A DNA stretch of 46,454 nt from positions 1 through 46,454 of the forward strand of contig VGLJ01000038.1 of assembly GCA_016866775.1 (NCBI GenBank), written 5' to 3'. Below the pieces are notes generated by a model that saw only the letters and a program-made list of their open reading frames with translations, searched no databases and was not told the DNA's origin. A program made the position numbers and the translations under genes. Source of the stretch: Candidatus Rokuibacteriota bacterium (lineage in GTDB: Bacteria > Methylomirabilota > Methylomirabilia > Rokubacteriales > CSP1-6). This document shows, piece after piece, positions 23,301 to 33,963 of this stretch (the first letter of the stretch is position 1; each line of letters begins with the position of its first letter).

Positions 23301-24890
23301 ATGACCCGAATCAGTCGAATCGTCGGCGCAACGATCCTGTCAGTGACCGTAGCGATCGTCGGAGCGACGGACCACGCCCCGGCCCAGGCCAAGACCGAGC
23401 TGACCGTGGCCCTGTCGAGCTTCTCCGCGGAGACGCTCGACCCCGCCCTGCAGGGCCACAACGTGAAGTACTACCTGTCGCTGATCTTCGATTACCTCGT
23501 CGGCGTCACGCCCGAGGGCCAGCTGACGCCGGCGGGCGGACTCGCGTCGAAGTGGGAGCCCTCGGCCGATCACAAGCGCTGGACGTTCCACCTCCGCAAG
23601 GGCGTCAAGTTCCACACCGGCGAGGAGATGACGTCGGAGGACGTGAAGTTCAGCCTCCAGCGCGCGATGAGCAAGCGCTCCACGACCGGCTACGCCGGGC
23701 CGCTCCGCACGCTGATCCAGGACATCGAGACGCCGGCGCCGGACCGCGTGGTCATCGTCCTCAAGCAGCCGACGCTCATCATCCCGACGTACCTGTCACG
23801 CTCGCTCTCCACCGAGGGCATGGTGCTGCCGAAGAAGTACATCGAGGCGAACGGCGACGACGTCTTCGCGCGCAAGCCCGTCGGCACCGGTCCCTACAAG
23901 TTCGTCGAGCAGGTGACGGGCTCGCACATCAAGCTGACCGCCGTGGACAACCACTGGCGCCTCGGCGTGCCCAAGTACAAGAACGTCACGTTCCGGCTGA
24001 TCTCCGAGGAGACCACGCGCATCGCGATGCTGCGGCGGGGCGAGATCGACGTGGCGGACGTGAGCCGCGAGCGCGTGAAGGAGCTGGAGCGCGAAGGATT
24101 CCCGGTCCACTTCCGCAAGGATGAGGCCGTCCTCCAGCTGTGGTTCGTGCTCGGGCCGGACGGCTGGGTGGCGCCGACGAAGGACAAGCGCGTGCGCGAG
24201 GCGCTGAACCTCGCGATCGATCGCAAGGAGATCGCGCAGGCGATCTTCGCCGGCCGCGCCGAGCCCGCCGCCGTCCCCTTCGGCCTCACGTGGTCGTGGG
24301 CGCACGTCGGATTCAAGGCGACGCCGGACATGGCGTACCCCTACGACCCCGCGCGCGCGAAGAAGCTCCTCGCCGACGCCGGCGTCGGAAGCGGCTTCCC
24401 GCTCGACGTCTACGCGTTCCAGCTCCCGGGCCTTCCGGAGGGCAAGGCGTTCGCCGAAGCCGTCGCCGGGTACTGGGAGAAGATCGGCGTGAAGCCCAAG
24501 CTGATTCCGGTCGACTACCCTGCGTTCCGCAAGCTCTGGGTCGACCGCAAGGCGCCCGGCGCCGTCGGCTACTACAACATCGCCAACCGGGACTGGATCG
24601 GGACGTACGCGCTGCTGGAGAAGATGGCCTACACGCCGTCGAAGCTGAACGCCACCGTGAACGATCCCGAGATCGACGGCATGATCGCGCAGGTCATGGA
24701 CCAGACCGACCAGGCCAAGATCAACGCGCTCATGCGCAACATCTTCACGCGCCTGCGCAGCGAGCACTACGGCGTCCCGGTGGTGTACATCCACGCGGCA
24801 TACGCCACGTCGAAGACGCTCGGCAAGTACAGCCCCGGCGCCGTGATGTACGACCTGTTCATCGACACGCTCGCCTCGGGGAAGCCGTAG
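23301..24890 (+). CDS. Peptide/nickel-type ABC transporter substrate-binding protein
   Basis: A 529-residue extracytoplasmic solute-binding protein of family 5 (DppA/OppA-like). It has a signal peptide of about 30 residues ([19 protein letters not shown], cleavage after AQA). The mature protein follows with [21 protein letters not shown], the SBP-5 signature, and [20 protein letters not shown]. The start at 23301 has a GAAGGGAG ribosome site and gives a complete signal peptide. It is the first gene of a five-gene dpp-type operon followed by two permeases and two ATPases. It probably binds peptides or a peptide-like ligand; specificity not deducible. Confidence 0.92.
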   Translation: MTRISRIVGATILSVTVAIVGATDHAPAQAKTELTVALSSFSAETLDPALQGHNVKYYLSLIFDYLVGVTPEGQLTPAGGLASKWEPSADHKRWTFHLRKGVKFHTGEEMTSEDVKFSLQRAMSKRSTTGYAGPLRTLIQDIETPAPDRVVIVLKQPTLIIPTYLSRSLSTEGMVLPKKYIEANGDDVFARKPVGTGPYKFVEQVTGSHIKLTAVDNHWRLGVPKYKNVTFRLISEETTRIAMLRRGEIDVADVSRERVKELEREGFPVHFRKDEAVLQLWFVLGPDGWVAPTKDKRVREALNLAIDRKEIAQAIFAGRAEPAAVPFGLTWSWAHVGFKATPDMAYPYDPARAKKLLADAGVGSGFPLDVYAFQLPGLPEGKAFAEAVAGYWEKIGVKPKLIPVDYPAFRKLWVDRKAPGAVGYYNIANRDWIGTYALLEKMAYTPSKLNATVNDPEIDGMIAQVMDQTDQAKINALMRNIFTRLRSEHYGVPVVYIHAAYATSKTLGKYSPGAVMYDLFIDTLASGKP

Positions 24891-24894
24891 CGAC

Positions 24895-25815
24895 TTGATC
24901 CGTTTCGTCGTCGTTCGGCTGCTGCAGTCGCTGGTGGCTCTGGCGATCCTCACGATCGTCGTCTTCATCCTCGCCCGGGCCACCGGCGACCCGCTGCACA
25001 TGATCCTCCCGATGTCGGCGACCGAGGAGGACTACGCCAACGCGCGCGCCTACCTCGGACTCGACAAGCCCTACGTCCACCAGTACCTCTCGTTCGTCGG
25101 CAAGGCCGTCACCGGCGACTTCGGCAATTCCATCCGCGCGCGCAAGCCCGTCGTCGAGCTCCTGCAGGAGCGGCTGCCGAACTCCCTCAAGCTCGCCCTG
25201 TTCGCCATGATCGTCTCGCTGGGGTTGGCGTTCCCGCTCGGCGTCATGGCCGCGGTGAAGAAGGACACCGCGATCGACCGGATCGCGCAGATCGTCGCCG
25301 TGCTCGGCCAGTCGCTTCCCACCTTCTGGGTGGCGATCATCCTCGTCGAAGTCGTCGCCGGCCGGCTGCAGTGGCTGCCCGCAGGCGGCATCACCGGGTT
25401 CTCGAGCTACGTGCTGCCGGGCTTCACACTCGGATGGTTCGTCGTGGCAGGGATGATGCGGCTGCTGCGCTCCGGCATGCTGGAGGTTCTCGACTCCGAA
25501 TACGTCAAGCTCGCCCGCGTCAAGGGTGTCGTCGAACATCGCGTGATCTGGCTGCACGCGCTGAAGAACGCGCTCATCCCGGTCGTGACGTTCGCCGGGA
25601 TCTACTTCGCGATCCTCGTCACCACCGCGATCGTCGTGGAGACCGTCTTCGCGTGGCCGGGCCTCGGCCGCCTCGCGTACGACGGGATCACCTCGCGCGA
25701 CTTCCCGGTCATCCAGGCCGTCGTGCTCACGACCGCGGCGATCGTGGCGGCCGTGAACCTCTGCGTGGACTGCCTCTACGCGTTCATCGACCCGCGGATC
25801 AGGTACGCGCGATGA
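24895..25815 (+). CDS. dppB: Peptide ABC transporter permease, DppB/OppB type
   Basis: A 306-residue inner-membrane permease with about six membrane segments. The N-terminal helix LLQSLVALAILTIVVFILAR, the periplasmic-side GKAVTGDFGNSIRARKPV, and the cytoplasmic EAA-type loop around EYVKLARVKGVVEHRVIWLHALKNALIPV that docks on the ATPase are all typical of DppB. The start is a TTG four bases after the stop of the binding-protein gene; it gives the standard N-terminus. Overlaps the next permease gene by four bases. Confidence 0.92.
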   Translation: MIRFVVVRLLQSLVALAILTIVVFILARATGDPLHMILPMSATEEDYANARAYLGLDKPYVHQYLSFVGKAVTGDFGNSIRARKPVVELLQERLPNSLKLALFAMIVSLGLAFPLGVMAAVKKDTAIDRIAQIVAVLGQSLPTFWVAIILVEVVAGRLQWLPAGGITGFSSYVLPGFTLGWFVVAGMMRLLRSGMLEVLDSEYVKLARVKGVVEHRVIWLHALKNALIPVVTFAGIYFAILVTTAIVVETVFAWPGLGRLAYDGITSRDFPVIQAVVLTTAAIVAAVNLCVDCLYAFIDPRIRYAR

Positions 25816-26690
25816 GCACCATCGCGGTCCCCGAGATCGCCGCGCAGCCCATTCCTGAGCGCCGGGGGCGACGGCTGCCGTACGTCTCGCTCGCGATCGT
25901 CGCCACGTTCGTCCTCGCGGGCGTGCTCGCGCCGCTGCTGAGCCCGTCAGACCCGCTCGAGCAGGCGCTGCGTCTCAAGTTCCGGCCCCCGGTGTGGGAG
26001 GAGCGCGGCACGTGGGCGAATCCGCTCGGCACCGATCGCCTCGGGCGCGACATGCTCTCGCGCATGCTCTGGGGCTCGCGCGTGTCCCTGGCCGCGGGCG
26101 TCCTGACGGTCCTGTTGGCGAGCGCATTCGGCGCTGCGGTGGGTCTCGTCGCCGGCTACTACGGCGGACGGGTCGACGCGGCGCTGATGCGCGTCACCGA
26201 TGCGACGCTCTCGTTTCCGGTCATCCTGCTCGCACTGATCCTCGCGGTCACCGTCGGGCCGAGCTTCGGCAACGTGGTGATCGCGATCGCGGTCATCCTG
26301 TGGGCACGCTACGCGCGCGTGATCCGCGGCCAGGTGCTCACGCTGATGGAGCTCGACTTCATCGCGCAGGCGCGGATCGCGGGCGCCGGCGCCTGGCGCA
26401 TCATCACGCGCCACCTGGTGCCGAACACGCTCAACACGCTCGTGGTGCTCGTCACGCTCCAGATCGGCTACGTGATCATCGTCGAGGCGTCGCTGTCGTT
26501 CCTCGGCGCCGGCATCCCGCCGCCGACGCCGGCGTGGGGCTCGATGATCGCCGAGGGCCGGGAGTTCGTGACCAGCGCGTGGTGGGTCTCGTTCTTCCCG
26601 GGCCTCGCGATCCTGCTGGTGGTGCTGGCGTTCAACCTCCTCGGGGACTGGCTGCGCGACACGCTGGACCCGAAGCTGCGCCAGCTCTGA
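25812..26690 (+). CDS. dppC: Peptide ABC transporter permease, DppC/OppC type
   Basis: A 292-residue permease. After a first membrane helix (VSLAIVATFVLAGVLAPLL), the conserved HPLGTD-like motif appears as ANPLGTDRLGRDMLSRMLWGSR. The EAA loop is at DFIAQARIAGAGAWRIITRHLVPNT, and the C-terminal signature is LLGDWLRDTLDPKLR. The ATG overlaps the dppB stop (ATGA). It forms the transmembrane channel with DppB. Confidence 0.93.
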   Translation: MSTIAVPEIAAQPIPERRGRRLPYVSLAIVATFVLAGVLAPLLSPSDPLEQALRLKFRPPVWEERGTWANPLGTDRLGRDMLSRMLWGSRVSLAAGVLTVLLASAFGAAVGLVAGYYGGRVDAALMRVTDATLSFPVILLALILAVTVGPSFGNVVIAIAVILWARYARVIRGQVLTLMELDFIAQARIAGAGAWRIITRHLVPNTLNTLVVLVTLQIGYVIIVEASLSFLGAGIPPPTPAWGSMIAEGREFVTSAWWVSFFPGLAILLVVLAFNLLGDWLRDTLDPKLRQL

Positions 26691-26698
26691 GCGGCGCG

Positions 26699-27678
<980 letters not shown>

Positions 27679-27679
<1 letters not shown>

Positions 27680-28653
27680 TGGGCGCGCTGCTCGATGTCG
27701 CGAACCTCACGAAGCACTTCACGGTGCGGCGCGGCACGCTCGGCCTGTCGCACGCGACCGTGCGCGCCGTCGACGGGATCTCGTTCACCCTCGACGCGGG
27801 AACGACCCTCGGACTCGTCGGCGAATCCGGCTGCGGAAAGACGACCACGTCGAAGCTCGTCCTCGGGCTCGAGCGCCCGACCGGCGGCAGCATCCGCTTC
27901 GACGACCAGGACGTGCTCACCCTGGATCGTGAGGGGCGGCGGCGCTATCGCCGCAACACCCAGGCGGTGTTCCAGGATCCGTACGCCTCACTCGACCCGC
28001 GCATGCGCGTCGGGGCGATCATCGCCGAGCCGCTCGTCATCAATACCGATCTGCACGAGCGTGGCCGCCGCGACCGTGTCGCCGAGCTGCTCGACCTCGT
28101 CGGGCTGCCGGAGCGCGCGGCCGGGCTCTATCCCCACGAGTTCTCCGGCGGGCAGCGGCAGCGGATCGCGATCGCGCGCGCGCTCGCGCTGGCGCCGAAG
28201 CTCGTCGTGCTCGACGAGCCCGTCTCCGCGCTCGACGTCTCGATCCGCGCGCAGATCCTGAACCTCCTCAAGGATCTGCAAAAGCGCCTCGGCGTGTCGT
28301 ATCTCTTCATCGCGCACGACCTCGCCGCCGTCGCGCACATGAGCCACTCCATCGCGGTCATGTACCTCGGCAAGATCGTCGAGTGGGGCGACGCGGCGGC
28401 CGTCGCGCTCACACCGACGCATCCGTACACGAAGGCGCTGTTCGCGGCCGCCCTGCCGATCGACCTCGACGTCCCGCCGGACGAGGTGCCGCTGGTCGGC
28501 GAGATCCCCAGCCCGCTCGCGCCGCCGGGCGGCTGCCGGTTCCATCCGCGGTGCCCGTTCGCCATGCCACACTGCGCGACGCAGGAGCCGGCGCCGCGGG
28601 CCGAGAGCGGCCGGCTGGTCGCCTGTCATCTCTATGGGGTGCCGGGGTCCTGA
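27679..28653 (+). CDS. dppF: Peptide ABC transporter ATP-binding protein, DppF/OppF type
   Basis: A 324-residue ATPase paired with DppD. Motifs are Walker A GESGCGKT, Q-loop AVFQDPYASLDPRM, signature FSGGQRQRI, Walker B LVVLDEPVSALD, H-loop FIAHDLA, and the C-terminal CRFHPRCPFAMPHC cluster-type segment. Start chosen at the ATG overlapping the dppD stop (TGATG). It is the last gene of the transporter proper; the TctC-type binding protein after it has its own strong ribosome site 36 bases downstream. Confidence 0.93.
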
Positions 28654-28689
28654 GCCGTGGGGCCCCGACCTTCAAAAGGAGGAGCTCGC

Positions 28690-29673
28690 ATGCACCGCTT
28701 CACGCTGTTGATCGCCAGGCTGATCGCTCTCACGCTCGTCGCGACGGCGCCCGCCGTCGCCCAGGAACCGTTCCCGAGCCGTCAGATCACGATCGTGAAC
28801 CCCTTCCCGCCCGGCGGTCAGGCGGATCTCAGCGGACGCCCGCTGGCGGCCGCGCTGGAAAAAGTCTTCAAGCAGCCCGTCGGCCTCGTCAACAAGTCGG
28901 GGGCGGCGGGCGCGGTCGGCATGCAGTCGGTCGCGATCGCGAAGCCGGACGGCTACACGATCACGATCACGGTGCCCGCGATCTCCACGCTGCCGGAAGT
29001 CGACAAGCTGTTCGGCCGCCAGCCCGTGATCACGCGCGAGCAGTTCGCGCCGATCGCGCGCATCAACGCCGACCCGTGCCTCATCGTGGTCGGCGCCGAC
29101 AAGCCGTGGAAGACGATCAAGGACCTGATGGAGGACGCGAAGAAGCGGCCGGGCCAGATCACCTACGCGTCGTCCGGCATCTACGGCGCCTCGCACGTCC
29201 CGATGGAGATGCTCCTGCAGGCCGCGGACGTGAAGATGCGGCACCTCCCGACGGCAGGCGGCGGCCCCGCGACGACGGCGGTCCTCGGCGGCCACGCCGA
29301 GCTGTGGTGCTCGACGATCGGCCCCGCGACCCCGCACGTGAAGTCCGGCAAGTTCCGCGCGCTCGCAGTCTCCGGCGCGCAGCGCCAGCCGTTCTTCCCC
29401 GACGTGCCGACGCTGAAGGAGTCCGGCTACGACGTCGAGTACTACCTGTGGATCGGCCTCTTCGGCCCGAAGGCCATGCCCGCGCCCGTGATGAAGGCCT
29501 GGCGCGAGGCGGTGAAGCAGGCGGTCGAGGATCCCGCGTTCAAGAGCGCGCTCGAGAAGGTGCAGTCGCCGCTCGCGTACCAGGACGCGGACGACTTCCA
29601 GAAGTGGTGGGACGCGGACTCCGCGCGCCTCGCCGAGGTCATCAAGAAGGTCGGCAAGGTCGAGGTGAAGTGA
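28690..29673 (+). CDS. TctC/Bug-family tripartite tricarboxylate transporter binding protein
   Basis: A 327-residue periplasmic binding protein. The signal peptide (LLIARLIALTLVATAPAVAQ) is followed by the family hallmark PSRQITIVNPFPPGGQADLSGRPLA and the KPDGYTITITVPAISTLP segment that shapes the carboxylate-binding site. An AAAGGAGGAG ribosome site supports the ATG. No TctA or TctB membrane subunit is nearby. Such orphan Bug proteins are common and may serve a distant transporter or act as sensors. It overlaps the esterase gene by one base, suggesting that the esterase acts on the ligand it captures. Confidence 0.9.
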   Translation: MHRFTLLIARLIALTLVATAPAVAQEPFPSRQITIVNPFPPGGQADLSGRPLAAALEKVFKQPVGLVNKSGAAGAVGMQSVAIAKPDGYTITITVPAISTLPEVDKLFGRQPVITREQFAPIARINADPCLIVVGADKPWKTIKDLMEDAKKRPGQITYASSGIYGASHVPMEMLLQAADVKMRHLPTAGGGPATTAVLGGHAELWCSTIGPATPHVKSGKFRALAVSGAQRQPFFPDVPTLKESGYDVEYYLWIGLFGPKAMPAPVMKAWREAVKQAVEDPAFKSALEKVQSPLAYQDADDFQKWWDADSARLAEVIKKVGKVEVK

Positions 29674-30557
29674 TGGACACCGGCATCGGAGCGGTGCGCG
29701 CGCACCTGGCGAAGCTGCCGCCGTCGGACTCGCTCACGATCGCGCAGCGGCGCGCGCAGTACGAGCGCGCGGAAAAGTTCTTCCCGACGCCGGCGGGCGT
29801 GAAGGTCGAGCACGTCGCGGCCGCCCGGCCGGCGGAATGGCTCGCTCCGCCGGGCGCCCGCGCCGATGCCGCCATCCTCTATCTCCACGGCGGCGGCTAC
29901 GTGATCGGCTCGCCGCGCTCGCATCGCCACCTCGCGGCGGCGATCGGCGCGGCGGCGCAGGCACGCGTGCTGCTGCCGGACTACCGCCTCGCGCCGGAGG
30001 ATCCGTTCCCGGCCGCGGTGGACGACGCGGTCGGCGCGTATCGCTGGCTGCTTTCGCAATCGATCGCACCGGCGCGGATCGTCGTCGCCGGCGACTCCGC
30101 GGGCGGCGGGCTCACCATGGCCACGCTGCTCGCGCTGCGTGACGCCGGCGTGCCATTGCCGGCGGCGGGCGTCTGCATCTCGCCGTGGGTCGATCTCACG
30201 TGCGGTGGGGCGAGCTACATCACGCGCGCGGACGCCGACCCCATCGTCCTGCGCAAGAGCGTCAGCGAGATGGCCGTGGCGTACCTGGCCGGCCGCGACG
30301 CCACGACGCCGCTCGCGTCGCCGATCGGCGCGGACCTCGGCGGGCTGCCGCCGCTGCTCATCCACGTCGGCGACGACGAGGTGCTGCTCGACGATGCCGT
30401 GCAGCTCGCGGAGCGCGCGCGCAAGGCGGGCGTCGACGCGACGCTCGAGGTCTGGCCGGAGATGATCCACGTCTGGCACTGGTTCTTCCCGATGCTGGAG
30501 GAGGGTCAGAAAGCGATCGACGGGATCGGCGCGTTCGTGCGGATGAAGACGCGCTAG
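29673..30557 (+). CDS. Alpha/beta hydrolase, hormone-sensitive-lipase family esterase
   Basis: A 294-residue HSL-family esterase. It has the oxyanion-hole motif LYLHGGGYVIGS, the nucleophile elbow VVAGDSAGGGLT with the catalytic Ser, the Asp in HVGDDEVLLDD and the His in EMIHVWHWF. Cytoplasmic, with no signal peptide. Its ATG overlaps the stop of the TctC-type gene (TGATG), so the two are co-translated. It converges on the phosphotransferase gene, with one base between the two stops. It would hydrolyse short-chain esters or lactones; substrate unknown. Confidence 0.9.
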   Translation: MDTGIGAVRAHLAKLPPSDSLTIAQRRAQYERAEKFFPTPAGVKVEHVAAARPAEWLAPPGARADAAILYLHGGGYVIGSPRSHRHLAAAIGAAAQARVLLPDYRLAPEDPFPAAVDDAVGAYRWLLSQSIAPARIVVAGDSAGGGLTMATLLALRDAGVPLPAAGVCISPWVDLTCGGASYITRADADPIVLRKSVSEMAVAYLAGRDATTPLASPIGADLGGLPPLLIHVGDDEVLLDDAVQLAERARKAGVDATLEVWPEMIHVWHWFFPMLEEGQKAIDGIGAFVRMKTR

Positions 30558-30558
30558 C

Positions 30559-31492
30559 CTAGGCGCCCGCGCGCCGCAGCCGCTCGTCGCGCTGCGCGAA
30601 GAGTATCGCGGTCGCCGGGCCGACGGCCTCGTCGATCGCCTCGCCTTTCGCGTTGTACGCCATCACCCACAGGCTGGCGGCCCAGGCGAGCTCCTGCTCC
30701 TCGCGCGTCCACAGGTGCCCGCGCGCGATCGCGTAGGCGCCGAGGAAGTCGGACGTCTCGGCGAGCGACGCGCCGGCGTTGTCCGGCGTGATCGCGAACA
30801 TCGCGGACGCGAGGCCGACGATGGTCGCCTCCGGCAGGGCCACCACGCTGTCCCAGTCGTAGACCATGTGCAGCTCGCCATTGATCCACCGGAGGTGCTC
30901 GGTCTGCCAGTCGGAGTGGCCGAGCACCGAGGGCAGCGTCGCCGCACGGAGCCGGGTCCGCGCGCGCGTGACGGCCTCGACGAGCCACGACGGCTCCGTG
31001 TGCGCGTTCAGGTCGACGGCGCCCTCGGACGGCGGCGGCCAGAGCCGGCGCGAGCTGTGGTTCCACCACCCCCACGCCGGTGGCGGGTCGAGCGTGGGGA
31101 TGTCGGTGACCGCCGGCATCGTGCGCGTGAGCCGCGCGAGCGCCTTCGCGAAGCGCTCCGTACGATCGGGCGCCTCCGGGAGCTGCTCGCCGCCCGCCTC
31201 GTAGCCCTCCGCGGTCGCCGTGTAGCGCCCGAGCGCCGTCGGTCCGACGAGCGGCTCCGGGCACGGGAAGCCGTGCTGCCGGATGTGACGCTGCACGCGA
31301 TGGCAGGCGGTCAAGCGCAGCTCGGGCGGGCGGATCTTGACGACGACGTCACGCCCGTCCTCGAGGTGCAGGCCGATCACCGCCGACTGCGTCCCGGCTT
31401 CGAACAGCGTCTTCGCGGGGCGAGAGCCGAGCGCGCGCGCACCACGCCGCGAGCTGCGGCCGCCACGTCTCACGATCGAACGGCTTGCGCAT
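30559..31492 (-). pseudogene. APH/ChoK-type phosphotransferase, frameshifted in a GC dinucleotide tract
   Basis: The frame from ATG 31492 reads MRKPFDRETWRPQLAAWCAR, then loses register at a (GC)5 tract (31431-31440). The kinase-like domain continues in another frame as ALGSRPAKTLFEAGTQSAVIG to the end. One additional GC unit joins the two cleanly into a protein of about 311 residues. Domain features are VVVKIRPPELRL, the catalytic loop VLGHSDWQTEHLRW and the metal-binding VYDWDSV. The family phosphorylates aminoglycosides, choline, homoserine and other small molecules. It may be a real lesion, a slippage switch or a sequence error. An internal start could yield an N-terminally short protein. 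Confidence 0.75.
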
Positions 31493-31533
31493 CCAGCGCA
31501 GCGTAGCACGCGGCTTCGGCCGCGCGAGTCGAG

Positions 31534-31577
31534 TAGAATTCGTTGGCCGCAGGCGCGCGAAGCGCACGGCGTGGAGG
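31534..31577 (+). promoter_or_regulatory. Promoter -10 (TAGAAT) and ribosome site of the tartrate-dehydrogenase-like gene
   Basis: TAGAAT at 31534-31539 and GGAGG at 31573-31577, seven bases before the GTG at 31585, favour this GTG over an upstream in-frame ATG at 31543, which lies too close to the -10 box. Confidence 0.45.
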
Positions 31578-31584
31578 TTCAGCG

Positions 31585-32652
31585 GTGGCCACTCACAGGA
31601 TCGCGGTCATTCCCGGCGACGGCATCGGCAAGGAGGTCGTCCCCGAGGGCCTGCGCGTGCTCGACGCGGCGGCGCGCAAGTTCACCATCGACCTCAAGCT
31701 CGATCACTTCGACTGGAGCTGCGACTACTACGCCAAGCACGGCACGATGATGCCGGAGGACTGGAAAGAGCAGCTCGGCGGCCACGACGCGCTGTTCTTC
31801 GGCGCCGTCGGCTGGCCGGCCACCGTGCCGGACCACGTCTCGCTGTGGGGCATGCTGATCAAGTTCCGGCGCGAGTTCGACCAGTACGTGAACCTCCGCC
31901 CGTGCCGGCTCATGCCCGGCATCAAGAGCCCGCTCGCGGACCGCAAGCCCGGCGACATCGACTTCTTCGTGGTGCGCGAGAACACCGAGGGCGAGTATTC
32001 CAGCGTCGGCGGCCGCATGTTCGCGGACACCGAGCGCGAGATCGTCTTCCAGCAGTCGTGCTTCTCGCGCAAGGGCGTCGACCGGATCCTCCAGTTCGCG
32101 TTCGAGCTGGCGAAGCGGCGGCCGAAGAAGCACCTCACCTCGGCCACGAAGTCGAACGGCATCTCGATCACGATGCCCTACTGGGACGAGCGTGTGGAGG
32201 CGATGGCGAAGCGCTACGCCGACGTGCGCGTCGACAAGTTCCACATCGACATCCTCACCGCGCACTTCGTCGCGCATCCGGACTGGTTCGACGTCGTCGT
32301 CGGCTCGAACCTCTTCGGCGACATCCTCTCCGACCTCGGCCCCGCGTGCACCGGCACGATCGGCATCGCGCCGTCCGCGAACCTCAACCCCGAGCGCGCG
32401 TTCCCCTCGCTCTTCGAGCCCGTGCACGGTTCGGCGCCGGACATCTACGGCAAGGGCATCGCGAATCCGATCGGACAGATCTGGGCGGCGGCGATGATGC
32501 TCGAGCACCTCGGGCACCCCGAGGCGGGCGCCGCGATCGTCAAGGCCATCGAGACCGTGCTCGATCCGAAGAGCGGCGCGCCGCGCACGCCGGACATCGG
32601 CGGCAGGGCGACGACCGCCGATCTCGGCAAGGCGATCGCCGGGGCCGTCTAG
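31585..32652 (+). CDS. ttuC: Tartrate dehydrogenase/decarboxylase-like beta-decarboxylating dehydrogenase
   Basis: A 355-residue NAD-dependent enzyme of the isocitrate/isopropylmalate dehydrogenase family. Motifs are IAVIPGDGIGKEVV, VNLRPCRLMPG, FVVRENTEGEYSSVGGR, the catalytic Lys region SATKSNGIS, VVGSNLFGDILSDLGP with the metal-binding Asp residues, and FEPVHGSAPDIYGKG. The early residues and the NTEGEYSS loop fit tartrate dehydrogenase (TtuC/YeaU) better than LeuB or Icd, but malate or isopropylmalate cannot be ruled out. Start is a GTG with a GGAGG site. The gene is immediately followed by the two-hairpin element. Confidence 0.85.
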   Translation: MATHRIAVIPGDGIGKEVVPEGLRVLDAAARKFTIDLKLDHFDWSCDYYAKHGTMMPEDWKEQLGGHDALFFGAVGWPATVPDHVSLWGMLIKFRREFDQYVNLRPCRLMPGIKSPLADRKPGDIDFFVVRENTEGEYSSVGGRMFADTEREIVFQQSCFSRKGVDRILQFAFELAKRRPKKHLTSATKSNGISITMPYWDERVEAMAKRYADVRVDKFHIDILTAHFVAHPDWFDVVVGSNLFGDILSDLGPACTGTIGIAPSANLNPERAFPSLFEPVHGSAPDIYGKGIANPIGQIWAAAMMLEHLGHPEAGAAIVKAIETVLDPKSGAPRTPDIGGRATTADLGKAIAGAV

Positions 32653-32654
32653 GC

Positions 32655-32731
32655 GCACTCGCGGAGGGCGGCGGCTTCGCCGTCGCCCGGAGCGCCGGGG
32701 GGATTGGGGGGCCGCCAGAGGCGGCCCCCAT
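32655..32731. repeat. Two-hairpin intergenic element, copy 2
   Basis: GCACTCGCGGA (32655-32665) is followed by a 10-bp stem with one G-U/G-T wobble (32666-32675 with 32679-32688). The linker GGAGCGCCGGGGGGATT comes next, then a perfect 10-bp stem (32707-32716 with 32720-32729, loop AGA) and AT. Linkers are shared with copy 1 at 1274-1347, whereas the stem arms differ but still pair. It lies between two convergent stop codons, an ideal place for a bidirectional terminator. Confidence 0.8.
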
Positions 32732-32736
32732 GTCAA

Positions 32737-33489
32737 TCAAGCGAGGAAGTCGACGGAGCGCCGGGTCGGGATCGGCGCGCGCAGCGGCAGTGCGTCCAGG
32801 AGCTCGAGCCTGCCGCGATCGTTCGTCGCTTGCGCCGCGCGCACGAGCCCGGCGAGCCGGCGGTCCACGACCACCGCCGTGGCGGGGGGCACGGTCGTCG
32901 CGGGAAGCTCGGGCCTCTTGGCGAGCGCGACGTCGACCGCGTCCGGCAAGGCGTTCGCGCCGTTGACCAGCGCGTCCAGCGCCTTCGGACGTATCGCGAG
33001 CAGCCCTTCCAGGGCCGCGGTATCCATCACGACTTTGTCCTTTCCGTCGACGCGCGTGATCGTGAGCCCCGCGGGCGCGGACGCCACGGCCACGTGGATC
33101 GCTCGGGTGAGCGCCGCCCGGAGGTCGGACGGGAGACCGCGTGACTCCTCGATCAACCGGAGCGCGTCGTTCATCTTCGCCACCGCGTCCGCCAGGGGGC
33201 CCGCGACGCCCGTCGCCGCGGAGGACGCCGCGGCATCTGCGACCGCGATCGTGCCTACACCGGGGACGATGCGCGTCGCGGGCGCGGCCGACGCGGCCCG
33301 GAGCGAGACGGAGTTCACCGCATCGCGCACGGCCGCGCCGAGCGAATGTGCGGATGCCCGCACGTCAGCGGCGCTCGGCGCAGCCGCATGGGATCCGGTC
33401 ACGTCGGGACGCGTCGCGCGGGCCGCCTGGAACAGTCGGCGCGTCGTGCTCTCCGTCGTGACCGTCGCGCGAATCGACAGACCGCTCAT
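32737..33489 (-). CDS. Hypothetical Ala-rich protein
   Basis: A 250-residue protein without a recognised domain. Residues 1-90 are rich in Ala, Thr and Val and probably extended. The middle section (ADAVAKMNDALRLIEESRGL) is helical, and the following TITRVDGKDKVVMDTAALEGLL suggests a small alpha/beta unit. It ends PTRRSVDFLA. There is no signal peptide or membrane helix. The C-terminal VDFLA resembles the IDFFA end of the small protein just upstream on the same strand (33623-33772). The amphipathic, low-complexity make-up recalls filament or hook-associated proteins, but I have no motif to support that. The frame is uninterrupted for 750 bases. Confidence 0.55.
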   Translation of the reverse strand: MSGLSIRATVTTESTTRRLFQAARATRPDVTGSHAAAPSAADVRASAHSLGAAVRDAVNSVSLRAASAAPATRIVPGVGTIAVADAAASSAATGVAGPLADAVAKMNDALRLIEESRGLPSDLRAALTRAIHVAVASAPAGLTITRVDGKDKVVMDTAALEGLLAIRPKALDALVNGANALPDAVDVALAKRPELPATTVPPATAVVVDRRLAGLVRAAQATNDRGRLELLDALPLRAPIPTRRSVDFLA

Positions 33490-33622
33490 GGCGGCCTTCT
33501 TTAGAGCACGATCGATACCAGGCTAAATCTCAGGAATAACGGAGACTTACTGGACAGCAGGGCATACGGTGGTCTGGCGGAGGTACCGCGATTCGGGCGC
33601 CGGCGCCAGAGGCGCTCGGGGG

Positions 33623-33772
33623 CTAGGCGAAGAAGTCGATCCGGCTCGTCTCCTGCCGAATGCGCGCGAGGACCTCGAGGATGGTCGGCGCAAGCAGTCG
33701 CTGGCGGACGACGCTCTGCGCGAAGGCCGCCGTACCGGGCCGGTACAGCGGATCACTCAGCGGCGAGATCAT
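33623..33772 (-). CDS. Small hypothetical protein ending in IDFFA
   Basis: A 49-residue frame from ATG 33772 (MISPLSDPLYRPGTAAFAQS) with a helical second half and end TSRIDFFA. No family recognised. It is upstream of, and on the same strand as, the 250-residue protein with a similar end, VDFLA. Low confidence because of its length; the stretch 33490-33622 between them contains no gene I can support. Confidence 0.35.
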   Translation of the reverse strand: MISPLSDPLYRPGTAAFAQSVVRQRLLAPTILEVLARIRQETSRIDFFA

Positions 33773-33963
33773 ACGACCCCTATCGACAGCATGATCCACA
33801 ACACTTGAGGCCGCATCGCAGACGCGGCGACGTGCGTGCGGCTCGGCGAGCGAGCTCTGGCGACGGCGCCAGAGATCTGGCATCCGCACCAGGGCACGCT
33901 GGCCCGAAGCCATGTTCCGTGTTAGTCAGGTAAGCCACGCAGCATCGACAACGGGAGGCGCCG

